DNA of 64,000 nt from Peromyscus leucopus. Lineage: Eukaryota > Chordata > Mammalia > Rodentia > Cricetidae. The translations under genes and the position numbers were made by a program. The DNA lies in contig NC_051083.1 of assembly GCF_004664715.2 (NCBI RefSeq), positions 117,438,534-117,502,533 of the forward strand, read 5' to 3'. The notes under the pieces were generated by a model. That model did not search any database and was not told where the DNA came from. It saw nothing but the letters and a program-made list of their open reading frames with translations. Position 1 is the first letter of the stretch. Every line of letters starts with the position of its first letter. Below, one piece after another: positions 22,232 through 32,721 of this stretch.

Positions 22232-22690
22232 ATCTCAAAAAGGTGTCTGCTCCCCTGTGTTCATTGCAGCATTATTCATAACAGCCAAGATACAAAAATG
22301 ACTAAGTAGCCATCAGTGAGTGAATAGATAAGAAAATATGAAGTCTCTAGAGATAGTGGAATATTATTCCGCTATAAAAAAGAGAAGCCCTTCCATTTGC
22401 AACAGCATAGATAAGCCTGGAAAAGCTTGTGCTAAGTGAAATAAAAAGATAAATATTGTATAATCTTGCTTATGCGTGTGATCTAAAAGGGTCTAACTTT
22501 AAGAAACAGAATAATAATTACTAGGAGCTGAGAGGGAAAAAATAGAAAGACAATGATCAAAGAATAAAAATATTCAGACATGACATTAATAACTTGTGAG
22601 GATGTAATGTACAGAACAGTGATTATAGTTAATACTTCATTCTTTAGTTGATATGAAACTTTTCAATATTACTTTCCAATATCACGAAAC
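22232..22690 (+). repeat. Old L1 (L1M-type) 3' end
   Basis: 'attgcagcattattcataac', 'agccaagatacaaaaatga', 'ggaatattattccgctataa', 'gataagcctggaaaagctt' and 'aataattactaggagctgag' match the mammalian L1 3' end. Confidence 0.8.
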
Positions 22691-23241
22691 TATATTCCAC
22701 ATGCTCACATGCTATTTGAGGTACATATGGAAGGAGAACATTTAAATGACAGTGTAATTTTTCCAATTAGGTAAAGAGCACATCAGCTGTAAAGCTCCAT
22801 GGAAGCCCATCATCCAGGGATTCTATCTTATGTGCAGCAGATAGAGTGTTCCGGGAAGGCAAGTCTAGAGGCTATGAGTAAGTCTCTAGCTTCATGTACA
22901 TGTTGATCCATCTATGTACAAACGCATACTCAACACACCAAGTGATAGTTATTCTTGCTGTCCTCAGTATAGGAATCATCTCTTGCTGTCAAGAGGGATC
23001 TTGAGAGACTCGGGAATAAAAGACAGAACAGACATGCTGCTCGGCTTGTGATTCTCATCAATAGAAGCGTGTCAAGGCAATCATTATATGGGCTTGCTTG
23101 GATCACAACAGAGGAGAAATAGAAAAGGAGTCTCAAGCAGTTTGATGCTGAGAGGAAACTGTTCTGAACTGAGTTTTGAAGACAAATGTTTTCTTACCCC
23201 CTAGCACGGGCCTCATGAAGTAAGCTTTACAAATTTGTGAG
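22691..23241. other. Unique sequence without a gene
   Basis: No repeat or exon recognised. A 68-codon minus-strand frame at 22930-23136 has no recognisable features. Confidence 0.35.
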
Positions 23242-23337
23242 AGGGCTGAAGACGTAACTGAGCTACAGAACACTTGTATATCATGTACAAATGGCTGGGA
23301 TCTGTTCCCAGCATTGCAAAAGGAACAACAAAAAAGG
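23242..23337 (+). repeat. ID-like SINE
   Basis: 'agggctgaagacgtaactga' and 'gatctgttcccagcattgca' followed by an A-rich tail resemble a diverged ID head. Confidence 0.6.
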
Positions 23338-23514
23338 AAAGCCTAGTTAGAAGCTTCTATTCTGAGATGATACACGTATCATAACTAACAAATATGTTTC
23401 ATTGTTCAAGCAACCAAATATAAATATTAACTGAGGAAGAGACAAGCAGAAACCCTTCAGCTACCAAGGCAAACTCAGTGAATTTGATATGAGTGCTCCT
23501 TTTTAAAACTAGTA

Positions 23515-23802
23515 TATATTAATTGTAAAAAGTGATGGGCTTCATGATGACATTTTCTATTTTCTACTTTTCATGTCTTTTAAGCAACATTTATATTTCA
23601 CATATGAAAGAAAATATGATATTTGTCTGAGTCTTCCTTATTTCCTTATCTAACAAGAGGACTTCCAGCTCTGTCCCTTTTCCTGTAAAGGACATAATTT
23701 CATTGCCTTCACCCATTCACCCCACAGTGGATGCCTAGGCTATTTCTAGAACTTGCCTATTGTGACTAGTGTTACAATAAACAATTTGATCTTATACTTC
23801 AA
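23515..23802 (-). repeat. L1 3' end, antisense
   Basis: 'gatgggcttcatgatgacat', 'acttccagctctgtccctt', 'cctattgtgactagtgttac' and 'aataaacaattt' follow L1 3' end words on the minus strand. Confidence 0.65.
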
Positions 23803-24084
23803 CGACCTTAAATAATCCACCAGGAAACTCTTAGATCTGACCCATCCATGAAGACCACAAAGCAGAAATTCAAAGTACAATTACATACAAGTAGGAGCAG
23901 AAGTCCATAGGAAATGCAGATGCCACGATGCTGTGCCAATGGAAGTGTGAATGAATCTGAGAAGAATACTTGCCCTGCTCAAGCAAATTCTTTTGTTTAT
24001 ACAAATGAAACAGGTCGTCTTAATTGTGAAAATTTTTCTCCTGGCTACTGCAGGTAACTCCTTCCTCCAAAGTTTCTCTGTGCC

Positions 24085-24250
24085 CTGTGCATATTATCTG
24101 GGTCAGCCTAACCACTTAGCCCATTTCTCCATCCTCAGGTCAGCACCCTCCCTCCACTGGGCTGTAAGGGCTCGAGGGCAGTCTTACTCATGGTTGTGTC
24201 TTAGTCCCCCTTGCTCACAACCTGCACACAGTTAAGTACTCAATAACGCT
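24085..24250 (+). repeat. L2 3' end fragment
   Basis: 'ctgtaagggctcgagggcag', 'tcttactcatggttgtgtct' and 'cacagttaagtactcaataa' follow the L2 3' end. Confidence 0.55.
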
Positions 24251-25317
24251 CCCCCCTCCCCGCTTTGAATAGATGATATCCCATAATTCTCTGTGGCCAA
24301 AAGAGCAACAGCTAAACAAATGTCAAGCCAATTTAGAGCCCTGCAGAAGAAAGAGAACTGTAAATTCCCAGCTCCTAAATCACAGGTTGAAAGCTCGCTC
24401 CTCCCTAGCCATAGCTCCTTGATATGGCTCCTGATTAATAATCTGTTACATCCTCAAAGGGGGTCATTTTAAGGTAACCCAGTGGAACTCCCATGACCTA
24501 TTGACCTTGTTATATCACTACAACGGAACTAACTTTGGGTCAAAGGATGGCAGAATACTTTGCTACAATTCACATATTGTCCAGAAAACTTGGCTTCCTG
24601 GAATTCATAATAAAGATTCCAAATCCCTAGCAATAACTTTCAGACCTCACAATTCTTGCTAACACAGCAGAGTCACACTTGGATTCTATGCCAGGCCTCC
24701 TGACCTTTTGTTAATTGCAAAATAAACAGATCTCCAATTTAGAAGGACCTTCTCCTTTTATGGGCTCCCTGCAGCGTAGGCGCTGTTTGAATGGTATTTA
24801 TTTCTGCCATATTTGCTTTTGAACACTTGTTCAGAGCAGGAGGCAGGTGTCCAGGAATGGAAGGAATAAGGACTGGGACCAGAAGAGAAACACAGGTGCT
24901 CTAACATCCTGAATGAAGTGACTAATTTATTCTTCAGAAGACACTGAGGTCCTGGGTGGGTATGTGCAAATTGAAAGAAAAAATGTCAACAAGCATTTCT
25001 GAGCATTCCGCTCTTGTGCTCTGGTCTGTGTGCTGCATCATCCAGTAGGAGAAATAGACACATGCTGATGCAAAAGAATGGGCCAAAGGCTAACACAGCC
25101 CAGAGGCGAGAGAACTGTTCTCCCTTGGCAACACTAATGTTCAGCTCTGAAATGAGGGAGGTAATGCCTGTGGTAGAGGCACGCAGATATTGCCACTGGT
25201 GTATATCCTTAATTTTGCAGATTTAGAGACTTCTTTTACATGTTTCTCTAGGGCTAATCACACTCCAGGAGGATTAATCTGTGATGAATCTGAAATATAA
25301 GTACTATATATGCAGTA
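24251..25317. other. Unique sequence with nuclear-receptor-type motifs
   Basis: No repeat or exon recognised in about 1 kb. A perfect direct repeat of TGACCT with a 2-base spacer lies at 24494-24507. A DR1-like word (gggtcaaaggatg) lies at 24537-24549. The 70-codon open frame at 25014-25226 has no recognisable domain. Confidence 0.4.
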
Positions 25318-25476
25318 AACTAAAATATGTTTATTGTACATTTACTACATGGCAAGACATGGTCTAAGTACTTTATGTAAATCATCTCATTTTAACACTC
25401 ATAGCAACAAGGTATCATAACCACTTTCTTTTTTAAAAAGCAAGGTTATGATTTGACCAAACTAGTCAAATCTAGA
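25318..25476 (-). repeat. MIR SINE, antisense
   Basis: Reverse MIR: 'tacatttactacatggcaag', 'taagtactttatgtaaatca', 'tctcattttaacactcata', 'gatttgaccaaactagtc'. Confidence 0.65.
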
Positions 25477-25585
25477 TTTCTTTCTTTCTTCTGTTCTTCC
25501 TTCCTTCCTTTCTAGGAATGGTTCCCTTTTTGGTTGTTTGTTTGGGGTTTTTTGTCTTTTGTTTTGTTTTGTTGGCTGTTTTTGT
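25477..25585. repeat. Pyrimidine and TTTG-rich low-complexity tract
   Basis: TTTC and CTTC repeats, then TTTG and GTTT repeats, leading into the A-tail side of the antisense SINE that follows. Confidence 0.8.
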
Positions 25586-25808
25586 TTGTTTGTTTTTTGA
25601 GACAAGGTCTCATGTTGGCAAGTCTGGCCTTGAACACACTTTGTAGTTAAGAATGGCTTTGAACTTCTGATCCTTGTGCCTCCACCTCCCAGGTTCTGGG
25701 ATTATAGGTGTATACCAACCCAACTAGTTTATGTGGTGCTGGGGATAAAACACAGTACTCTATGAATGCTAGGGATGCACTTTACCACACAAGCTTGCTG
25801 CATCCCAG
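25586..25808 (-). repeat. B4 SINE (ID + B1), antisense
   Basis: The B1-like half (25586-25733: 'tttttgagacaaggtctcat', 'cctccacctcccaggttctg') is followed by a reverse ID half (25734-25808: 'gtgctggggataaaacacag', 'tgctagggatgcactttacc'), the B4 arrangement. Confidence 0.75.
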
Positions 25809-25811
25809 GTA

Positions 25812-25967
25812 CTCTATTGTTTTGTTTTCTTTGAAACAGGGTCTCATGTAATCCAGACTGGCCGAAAACTCACTATGTAGTCAAGGCTGGCCTTGAACTC
25901 CCTGTCCTCCTGCTTCTTCCTTCCAAGTGCTGGGATTACAGATGTACAATACCACACCCAGCTCAAG
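25812..25967 (-). repeat. B1 SINE, antisense
   Basis: 'tttgaaacagggtctcatgt', 'agtcaaggctggccttgaac', 'caagtgctgggattacagat' mark a reverse B1 next to the B4. Confidence 0.85.
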
Positions 25968-26068
25968 TCAGGATTTTCAGAATAGTCCATTTGATTCTAA
26001 TGGCCCTGTTCTTAATGCCTCATTCTGTGAACACTAAGTCTCGGTTTTATGTTGAAAATAATAGCTCT

Positions 26069-26226
26069 TGCCAGGCAGTGTGATGCACACCTTTAATCCC
26101 AGCACTCAGGAGGCAGAGCCAGGCAGATACTCTGAGTGTGAGGCTAGCCTGGTCTACAGAGCAAGTTCCAGGACAGCCAAGGCTACACAGAAAAACCCTG
26201 TGTCAAAAAAAAAAAAAAACCCTAAC
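26069..26226 (+). repeat. B1 SINE with imperfect TSD
   Basis: Starts 'gccaggcagtgtgatgcaca', 'cctttaatcccagcactcag', and ends in an A run. Flanks gaaaataatagctctt (left) and gaaaattacagctttt (right, about 26246-26261) look like a decayed TSD. Confidence 0.9.
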
Positions 26227-26405
26227 TAATAAATAAAAACAAAATAGAAAATTACAGCTTTTAATCACTTTATTTATTCTCCAGATAAAGATGGAAAATA
26301 GTAGAAACTGAGTTAGGTCCTAAAGATTGTTTGGTGAGTATCAAAATCAGAATCAATGGCTAAATAGCAATATTATACAAATGAATCCTTAAGAATCCTG
26401 AAACA

Positions 26406-26412
26406 GCTGGGT

Positions 26413-26468
<56 letters not shown>

Positions 26469-26635
26469 GGCGCGGCGGCGGCGGCGGCGCACACCTTTAA
26501 TCCCAGCACTCAGGAGGCAGAGGCAGGCGGATTTTTGTGAGTTCGAGGCCAGCCTGGTCTACAGAGTGAGTTCTAGGAAAGGCGCAAAGCTACACAGAGA
26601 AAGCCTGTCTCAAGAAACTAAAAAAAAAGAAGAAG
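26406..26635 (+). repeat. Young B1 with an expanded GGC head
   Basis: The B1 head is replaced by GGT then GGC repeats (26411-26490). The B1 then continues normally ('cctttaatcccagcactcag', 'gttcgaggccagcctggtct', 'aaaggcgcaaagctacacag') to an A/GAA tail. A perfect 14-base TSD, aagaatcctgaaac, lies at 26391-26404 and 26636-26649. The intact TSD shows the copy is young and full length. Confidence 0.93.
26411..26490. repeat. (GGT)3(GGC)n trinucleotide tract
   Basis: Eighty bases: three GGT units, a long GGC run, and two GCGC interruptions near 26466-26474. Very CpG-dense, and located inside a B1 head. Confidence 0.97.
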
Positions 26636-26649
26636 AAGAATCCTGAAAC

Positions 26650-27002
26650 TATGCTAGCCAATTTATAGAGTCCTTCATCCCTGTTCAATAGATCGCAGAC
26701 CTCAGGTTAACAGATACTCTTTCCCACTCAGAATTCCATTGATCAAGGTGAACTCCCCATTTGAGCTTTCGTCCAGCCTTAAATACTTCTACCCAGGCCC
26801 TCCCTTGAACCTAGTCACTGACTAGTCAAGGGTTTAGTTACCATCTTCATTCAGTTTTGTCAAGCCTTTTTCTGAAGATCAGAGCCTCTTGTCCCCAAAT
26901 CCTACCCTGCTCCTCCAGCACTGTCCCATCCACCACAACTTCCAGATGGTCCAACTTCTACCGCTTCACCTATGGAATTTGGATCACTCTCTTAATCTAA
27001 AC
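26650..27002. other. Unique sequence without a gene
   Basis: No repeat or exon recognised. Confidence 0.35.
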
Positions 27003-27160
27003 TGAACAATGTATTCACTTCAATAATGTTTGCTTGGTACCTACCATGTGCCAGACTTTGTGCTCCACTCCAGCTGAGTAAGCTGCAAAGGATTGCATAC
27101 AGGAGCCATTTATTTAAATGGGGGTAAAGTGTAGGAACACCACAAGAGGTAAGGTAACAC
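27003..27160 (-). repeat. L2 3' end fragment, antisense
   Basis: 'caataatgtttgcttggtac', 'ctaccatgtgccagactttg' and 'tgctccactcc' follow reverse L2. The right edge is unclear. Confidence 0.55.
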
Positions 27161-27723
27161 TCTGGCCACGGTTAAGCAGCGAGTTAGTGTGCTCGAAGGC
27201 TTGAGGGGCAAGGGAGTGGAACAGCATGAAGAGTGGGCTTTGTAAGACCTGTGGGCTTCAGTCAAGGGGCACAGCTGCTACCAATCCTCAGCCTATCATT
27301 AGACAGCCTGGGGAATAAGGAAATACTCAAGCTTGACTCCCCTCCCGCCCTCCCAGCTACAGTTGGTGCCAAACACAAGCAGAAGTCAGGAGGCAAGGGA
27401 GCTCATTAATACAATCCATAAAGGTCAGCCGCCAGTGTCACAGCTCAGTGAAGAGTGGATCTGAATATCCAGTAACACTATGCAGCAGAATTAGTCCCTT
27501 CTTAGCTCCAATTTGCTTTACTCATGATTCCTTCCTCCCCTCCTCCAGAAGCCAGAGCACCAAAACCTAAGTTTGTTATCATTCTGTGAGTCATCTAAGT
27601 CTTAACAATAAATGAGTGTCCCCCAAAGCCTATGACTAATTAGTGACATAACCAGATTACATACCTAACCCCTGAACTCTTGCTTATAATACCTCACACC
27701 CCAAAACAAAGTTACTAACATCA
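27161..27723. other. Unique sequence without a gene
   Basis: No repeat or exon recognised. Confidence 0.35.
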
Positions 27724-27762
27724 CGATGATGATGATGGCGATGATGATGATGATGATGATGG
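27724..27762. repeat. (GAT)n microsatellite
   Basis: About 13 GAT units with one GGC interruption. Confidence 0.95.
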
Positions 27763-27779
27763 TAGCTGTCCTGTATGAA

Positions 27780-27887
27780 CTCTCAGGTTACACCAGGAAC
27801 TGTGGTAAATGTTTTACATGTAATGCCTCTCTCTGAGAGTATCTCGGTTACCATAGGTATCTAATGCCCAGGAAGAAAATATTCTGA
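27780..27887 (-). repeat. MIR fragment, antisense
   Basis: 'accaggaactgtggtaaatg', 'ttttacatgtaatgcctctc' resemble reverse MIR (caggcactgttctaagcgctttacatg...). Confidence 0.5.
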
Positions 27888-28459
27888 TTTCCAGTGGGCA
27901 AAAGAGAAGCAAGACCAACAACGTCTCACCTTTACAGACAGAAGACCATTTTTTATGGATCCCATTTCCATTCCTCCTCTGTCACCCTGGAATTGCTGTG
28001 TACCAGATGCAAAGAGGATGTAGTTAACACATTCTAATTATGAGCTCGAGGAATAGAGCTGCTTTTATGGAATGCACTCCTGCTGCCACTTTGGCTTCTG
28101 TTCCAGAGGCTGCTGAGTGGGCTAAATGCTCTCCAAATGCCCAAGGGGCACCCTCAAGATCTGAACATGCAAACAGAGGAGCTTAATTATGGACCCCAGG
28201 AGCCAGAATGACTCTATTTATAGCCTTAAAATCCTGAAAGGCAAAAAAAAAAAAAATAGATATTTAGGGGAAAACTCAAACAGCACCTAAGGGTCAGAAT
28301 GGTTTCTTCAATGATGTGCTATATCCATCTATTACACACCCCCATCGAAGTTACAGAATCTGTAAAGGAACCTCACACCTCTACTCATCAGACCTTCCTC
28401 AGAGAGCAGAGCACAAGCACAGTAGACACTCTTGCACCTATGAGTGTTCACCCAAGAGT
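27888..28459. other. Unique sequence with a MEF2-type word
   Basis: No repeat or exon recognised. A consensus MEF2 word, ctatttatag, is at 28214-28223, and an A run lies at 28243-28256. The two overlapping open frames at 28299-28534 have no recognisable domain. Confidence 0.35.
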
Positions 28460-28585
28460 GTTTCATCTCCATTGGGTATTTCCATTGGATTGGGACCATG
28501 CCTCAGCGAAGCCGCTCTAGGGCTGTATCTCTAAAACCTACATAACTGGTGCACAGTAGATGCTCAATGAAATGAATGGAATCCT
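28460..28585 (+). repeat. L2 3' end fragment
   Basis: 'tgggaccatgcctcagcga', 'aactggtgcacagtagatgc' and 'tcaatgaaatgaatgga' follow the L2 3' terminus. Confidence 0.5.
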
Positions 28586-29010
28586 CTGCTACTGGAAAAG
28601 TCTACATCCATTCCGAAGGTTATTTTAGCTGTACATTTCTCTGGGCATCTGAGGAACACTCTCTCTCCCCCAATCTCTCCCTGTATTAGAGTTTAATAAT
28701 TTATGTGTCCTGGAGCATTATTACAATTATGGTCAAAATAAGCCTTTTCCTGGTATTAGTTCAATCTAAAGCTACTTGGATAGGTTGTATAAATAATATT
28801 GGATCACCGTTACAAAATGCAGAGATTTACCCGTTTGCATTTGGAATTCCAGAAAGTCTTGGGCAGGGGAAGATAACAGGTTCAAGCTTTGCTTGACATA
28901 TAGTTAATGTTAACTGTCTGTAAATGTTGACTCTGCAGTAGTGCTTTTCATTCTTCAACTGCTGCCCCAGCTCTGGCGACGTGAGGCAACTGTTGAAATA
29001 GGGAATCCGA
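28586..29010. other. Unique sequence without a gene
   Basis: AT-rich, with no recognisable repeat or exon. Confidence 0.35.
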
Positions 29011-29170
29011 TTTTTTTTTTTTCTTTTCTGAGACAGGGTTTCTCTGTGTTAACAGCCCTGGCTGCCCTAGAACTCACTCTGTAGACCAGCTGGCCTCAAA
29101 CTCACAGAGATCTGCCTGCCTCTGCCTCCAGAGTGCTGGGATTAATGGCGTGCACCCCCACTGCCCGGGT
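29011..29170 (-). repeat. B1 SINE, antisense
   Basis: T run, then 'tgagacagggtttctctgtg', 'ccctagaactcactctgtag' and 'tgcctgcctctgcctccaga'. Confidence 0.9.
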
Positions 29171-29662
29171 CCTGTTTTTATTTATCCAAAGTCAATTAAG
29201 GAACGCAGTGGCGACTTGGTTTGTTGCTTATTAGGTCAGTAGCCTTCTTTCTAACTTGCAGTTAGAGTCTTATGGCTGGAGAGTAAAGGCCAGAAATAGA
29301 GCCCACTTAAGGCACCTTGTATTGTTCAAGGGGAGGACATGCCTGTTACTCCAAGGATTTGCAAGCTGGTCAATTTACTGCAAGCAAGTCAAATCAGACA
29401 AGGGAGCCATCTAACTTGCTAATAGGTTTTCTTTCCAGACTCTTAACTGAGATCCCAAGACGAGCTACTTACACTAACTGGATTTCAGTGCAGAGGGTAG
29501 AACTTGCTACTCTTCTAAACATGCCTGCTTACTCAGGGCTGACTTCTTGCCATTCACCTTAATGCCTGGAACATAGTAGATAAACAATAAAATATTGTAG
29601 ATCAACTTCAGATTCATCGAGTGGCCTAGCATTACAAAAATGGTTGAGGGACTTCCCTAAAG
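29171..29662. other. Unique sequence without a gene
   Basis: No exon recognised. 'tgcctggaacatagtagata' near 29563 is a short MIR/L2-type tail. The open frame at 29317-29562 has no recognisable domain. Confidence 0.35.
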
Positions 29663-29674
29663 AAAGGTCCACCG

Positions 29675-29835
29675 GCCGGCGGTGGTGGTGGTGGTGGTGG
29701 TGGTGGTGGTGGTGGTGGTGGTGGTGCACGCCTTTAATCCCAGCACTCGGGAGGCAGAGGCAGGCGGATCTCCGTGAGTTCCAGGAAAGGCGCAAAGCTA
29801 CAGAGAGAAACCCTGTCTCGAAAAACCAAAAAAAA
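29675..29835 (+). repeat. Young B1 with an expanded GGT head and an internal deletion
   Basis: The head expands into GGT repeats (29681-29726). It continues 'cctttaatcccagcactcgg', loses roughly 25 bases of the usual middle, then 'aggaaaggcgcaaagctaca' and an A tail. A perfect 12-base TSD, aaaggtccaccg, lies at 29663-29674 and 29836-29847. Confidence 0.93.
29681..29726. repeat. (GGT)n trinucleotide tract
   Basis: About 15 GGT units, inside the B1 head. Confidence 0.97.
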
Positions 29836-29894
29836 AAAGGTCCACCGTAAGAATAATGGTAAGCAACTTCTACTCCCCTTTAGGTCTAAGGAGT

Positions 29895-31080
29895 GGGACA
29901 TGTAATGAATATTTATGAAGCAGGTACCATGTGTCAAGTACAAGGAATACAATGCAGAATTCAGTGTCTCTGATGTTGATGAGACCAGCCAGGCTCTACA
30001 AGAAACAGACAACAAAATAATTGCAGTGCCATCGGATAAGTGATATGAAAGCAGAAGTCCTGAAAGCCATATAGGGACATCTAATTTAGACAGAGTGTCA
30101 TGGAAGGCTTCACAGAAGAGGTAAGAATTCAATAGAGTTTTAAAGGGCAACTGGGAGTCAGCCAGATGAAGAAAAAAAGGAGGAAAAAGACATTCCAAAC
30201 ATATTTTAGGCACAGACAGGTAAAACTAACATAAGGCTTTTAAGAACTATTAGACAGTTGATATAGATACTGCTGGCATTTTAGTCTGGATAATAATTTG
30301 TTGTTGGAGGCTGTATTGTAGTATATTTTGCAGCAGTATCCCTGAATTCTACTCAGCAAATGCCAGCAGACTTTCCTCTCCAGAGGTGTAGCAATCAGAA
30401 ATGTCTACAGACATTGCCAGACATTTTCCAGAGGCGGGGGGGGGTGGGTGGGAGGGGGCATCAATTCCAGTTGAGAAATACTTAAGAGTCAAAGGTATGT
30501 GTAAGTGAAGGGAAATGAGATTGGAAAGGCAAGCAAGGTCCAGGTTATGAAAGTCATGTGTGCATTGATAAGAAGTTTGGACTTTATCAAGAGGATCACC
30601 AGAAACCCTTGAAGGATTTGAAGTCAAAGGCTAATGTCCTTGAATGTATGTTAGGAATTTCACAAGGGCAGCAGTCAGAGTGGAAACCTGAAAGGACTGT
30701 GGGGCAAGGTTCGAAACAGGGCGTTCCTGTAGGAGACTCGTACCAAAAGTGATGGGGGCTAGTGTCAGGATGACGGCCATGTGGCCGAGGAGGACAGCTG
30801 GGAAGGTATTCGGGCAAGTTTAATCTTTGGGTGTCAGTGGTTCAAAGATGTTGGAGGCAAAAAGCACAGGATGCCATGTTTTCTAGTTTCAACTGGATAA
30901 ATTACAAGACACAGACACAGGACCACAAAAAGAAAATCGGATTCGAGGAAGACATGCATTTTAACATGGACATGTTGAATCTGAGCCACTAAAGGACTTT
31001 CAAGTATAAATATCTGGGAAGAATTTACTCTGCAGGTAGATGGTAAGCAGAGGGGTATGGAAAAGCCCTAGGGCAGATAA
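29895..31080 (-). repeat. Long L2 LINE, antisense, split by MER20
   Basis: L2 words in minus-strand order: 'gcaggtaccatgtgtcaag', 'catggaaggcttcacagaag', 'gtccaggttatgaaagtcat', 'agaagtttggactttatca', 'ggggcaaggttcgaaacagg' and 'acatggacatgttgaatctg'. The MER20 at 30250-30483 sits inside. Non-coding relic. Confidence 0.75.
30250..30483 (-). repeat. MER20 (hAT-Charlie DNA transposon), antisense
   Basis: 'ggcattttagtctggataat', 'agcagtatccctgaattcta', 'aatgtctacagacattgcca' and 'ccagttgagaaatactt' follow the MER20 consensus in reverse. A G-rich run (30437-30458) occupies its right half. No transposase is carried, as normal for this non-autonomous family. Confidence 0.75.
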
Positions 31081-31137
31081 TTCTGAAGGAGGCAGGCAAT
31101 CGCCTGGCATCCACTTACACTGGTTACTCAGTTTCCT

Positions 31138-31445
31138 CCACCTTCATTCACTTAATCAACATTAAGTGCCAGTTTCTAAAATCAGTCTAAGTGTCACCAA
31201 AGAGAGTCAGGCATAACTGCCATCTTCAAGTTTCTAAACATCAATACAGGGACACAGGCAAGTTCACATATACTACTAATACAGTAGGGTAAGTGCTATA
31301 ATGGACTGACCTGAAAGAATAGGAAAGCAGGAGAGGAGGGGCCTCTAATGGAAGACACACAGGGGAGAGAAGCCGGAAGCAGGGGAGGCTTACTGGCAGA
31401 AGGTGCTAAGAAAAAGGGAGAGCCTGAAGCAGCTGCAGGAAGGCA
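31138..31445 (-). repeat. L2 3' end, antisense
   Basis: 'cattcacttaatcaacatta' at the 3' end, then 'aactgccatcttcaagtttc', 'gggtaagtgctataatggac' and 'ggggaggcttactggcaga', in reverse L2 order. Confidence 0.6.
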
Positions 31446-31477
31446 TCTTGTAGGCCTCCAACTCCAGCAGGGGGCCT

Positions 31478-31605
31478 GTACCTCAGCAGTTTAGATTTTG
31501 GGGGCCCCATCTCTCTGTGATGCAGAGACTGACTGTCCTGTGCAGAGCAGGATGTCTGGCAGCGTCTTCTGGCCCCTCCGTGCTGATTTCAGGAGCACAT
31601 TTCCT
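31478..31605 (-). repeat. MER20 fragment, antisense
   Basis: 'cagcagtttagattttgggg', 'gactgtcctgtgcagagca', 'ggatgtctggcagcgtcttc' and 'tggcccctcc' match the reverse left half of MER20. Confidence 0.6.
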
Positions 31606-31924
31606 GTGTTTGCACATGCTGCGCTGCCTGGATACAGCTTCTAGCCAAGGACTGAGCACAGTAGGGAACTAAGGCAGGCCTGCTGTGAGGAGATGCGGAC
31701 TCTGGCCCGAGGACTTGGCCTTCCAAAACTTTTCTGAGACTACATGACAGTCTAACATGGTCTCATCCAAACTCTTTTTCCTTCTGCTTTCCTGAGTGTC
31801 AGATTTCCATCCCAGAGCCCTCTCTGGCTTCCTCTCCATTTTCTTTCACACTGTTGATCCTGTATTGAATCCCATCTTGAGTTCTTATTCTCAGAGCACC
31901 CAAACAAACATTAGTGGCTGCACT
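31606..31924. other. Unique sequence without a gene
   Basis: No recognisable repeat or exon. Confidence 0.3.
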
Positions 31925-32092
31925 CTAGAATCAGAAATATTTTATTTAAATACCAAGTCCTCTTCCCTGTATTCCAGATCACGAATGTGTAAAATGAGGG
32001 TAACAGTAGCTACCCCAGAACATCAAATCAAAGATTAAAAGAGGTACCACATTTAAAATGTTTAACTTAGTTTCATCAAGTAAGAGCTCCAT
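31925..32092 (+). repeat. MIR SINE
   Basis: 'taaataccaagtcctcttcc', 'cgaatgtgtaaaatgagggt', 'aacagtagctaccccagaac' and 'agattaaaagaggtacc' follow MIR. Confidence 0.6.
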
Positions 32093-32721
32093 AGATTCTG
32101 AAGGATATGTGCAAATTAGGCATTCTGAGTGAAGTGGACAGCATGCTACATTGTCGTGGTGGTGAGAAATGTCACAGAAAGGTGGAAGGGACATGAAATG
32201 TCTGTCATAAGCATTTCAGGATTGCTTGAAAGGAAGCACTAAACAAAGAGTGACCAGGACCGAGGAGGAGGGAAGCAGGCTGCAAAGAGAACCTCTAGCT
32301 GCCACCTTTGGGATGCATGGCGTTTTTTGTCACTGTTTTCCACCGCCTCCTTGCAGCCTGCTTAAGCTGAAGAAGCAAACCTTCTCCGGAGTGCCTTCCA
32401 CATTCTCTAATTCAAAGAGTCTGACTAGTTTGGAGAGAGACAGGGTTTGTTGCTTCACAGTTCCTCCCCCTCCGGATTCCAATTTATGCAGCCTTGAATG
32501 GGGATTACTTGGAAGGAAAAAGATCTAATCACTACTTGGCCCTTGCCCTGAAAACTCTTTCATTCAATCCAAAAACATTAACAGAGCCCATTTTCCCCCT
32601 AAGGAGAGTTAATCATTACCCCAACCTCCTCTTGTCTGCTCTTCTCTCCCCCATATCCCCATCCAAGAATAATCCAGACATGCTCATGAGCATAAGAATC
32701 AAAAACACAGCAATTACGTGG
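32093..32721. other. Unique sequence without a gene
   Basis: No recognisable repeat or exon. Open frames of about 100 codons at 32226-32528 and 32494-32814 show no known domain. Confidence 0.35.

Noticed and set aside
29644..29850. Open frame with a poly-Trp run
   Set aside because: It is a translation of the GGT tract inside the B1.
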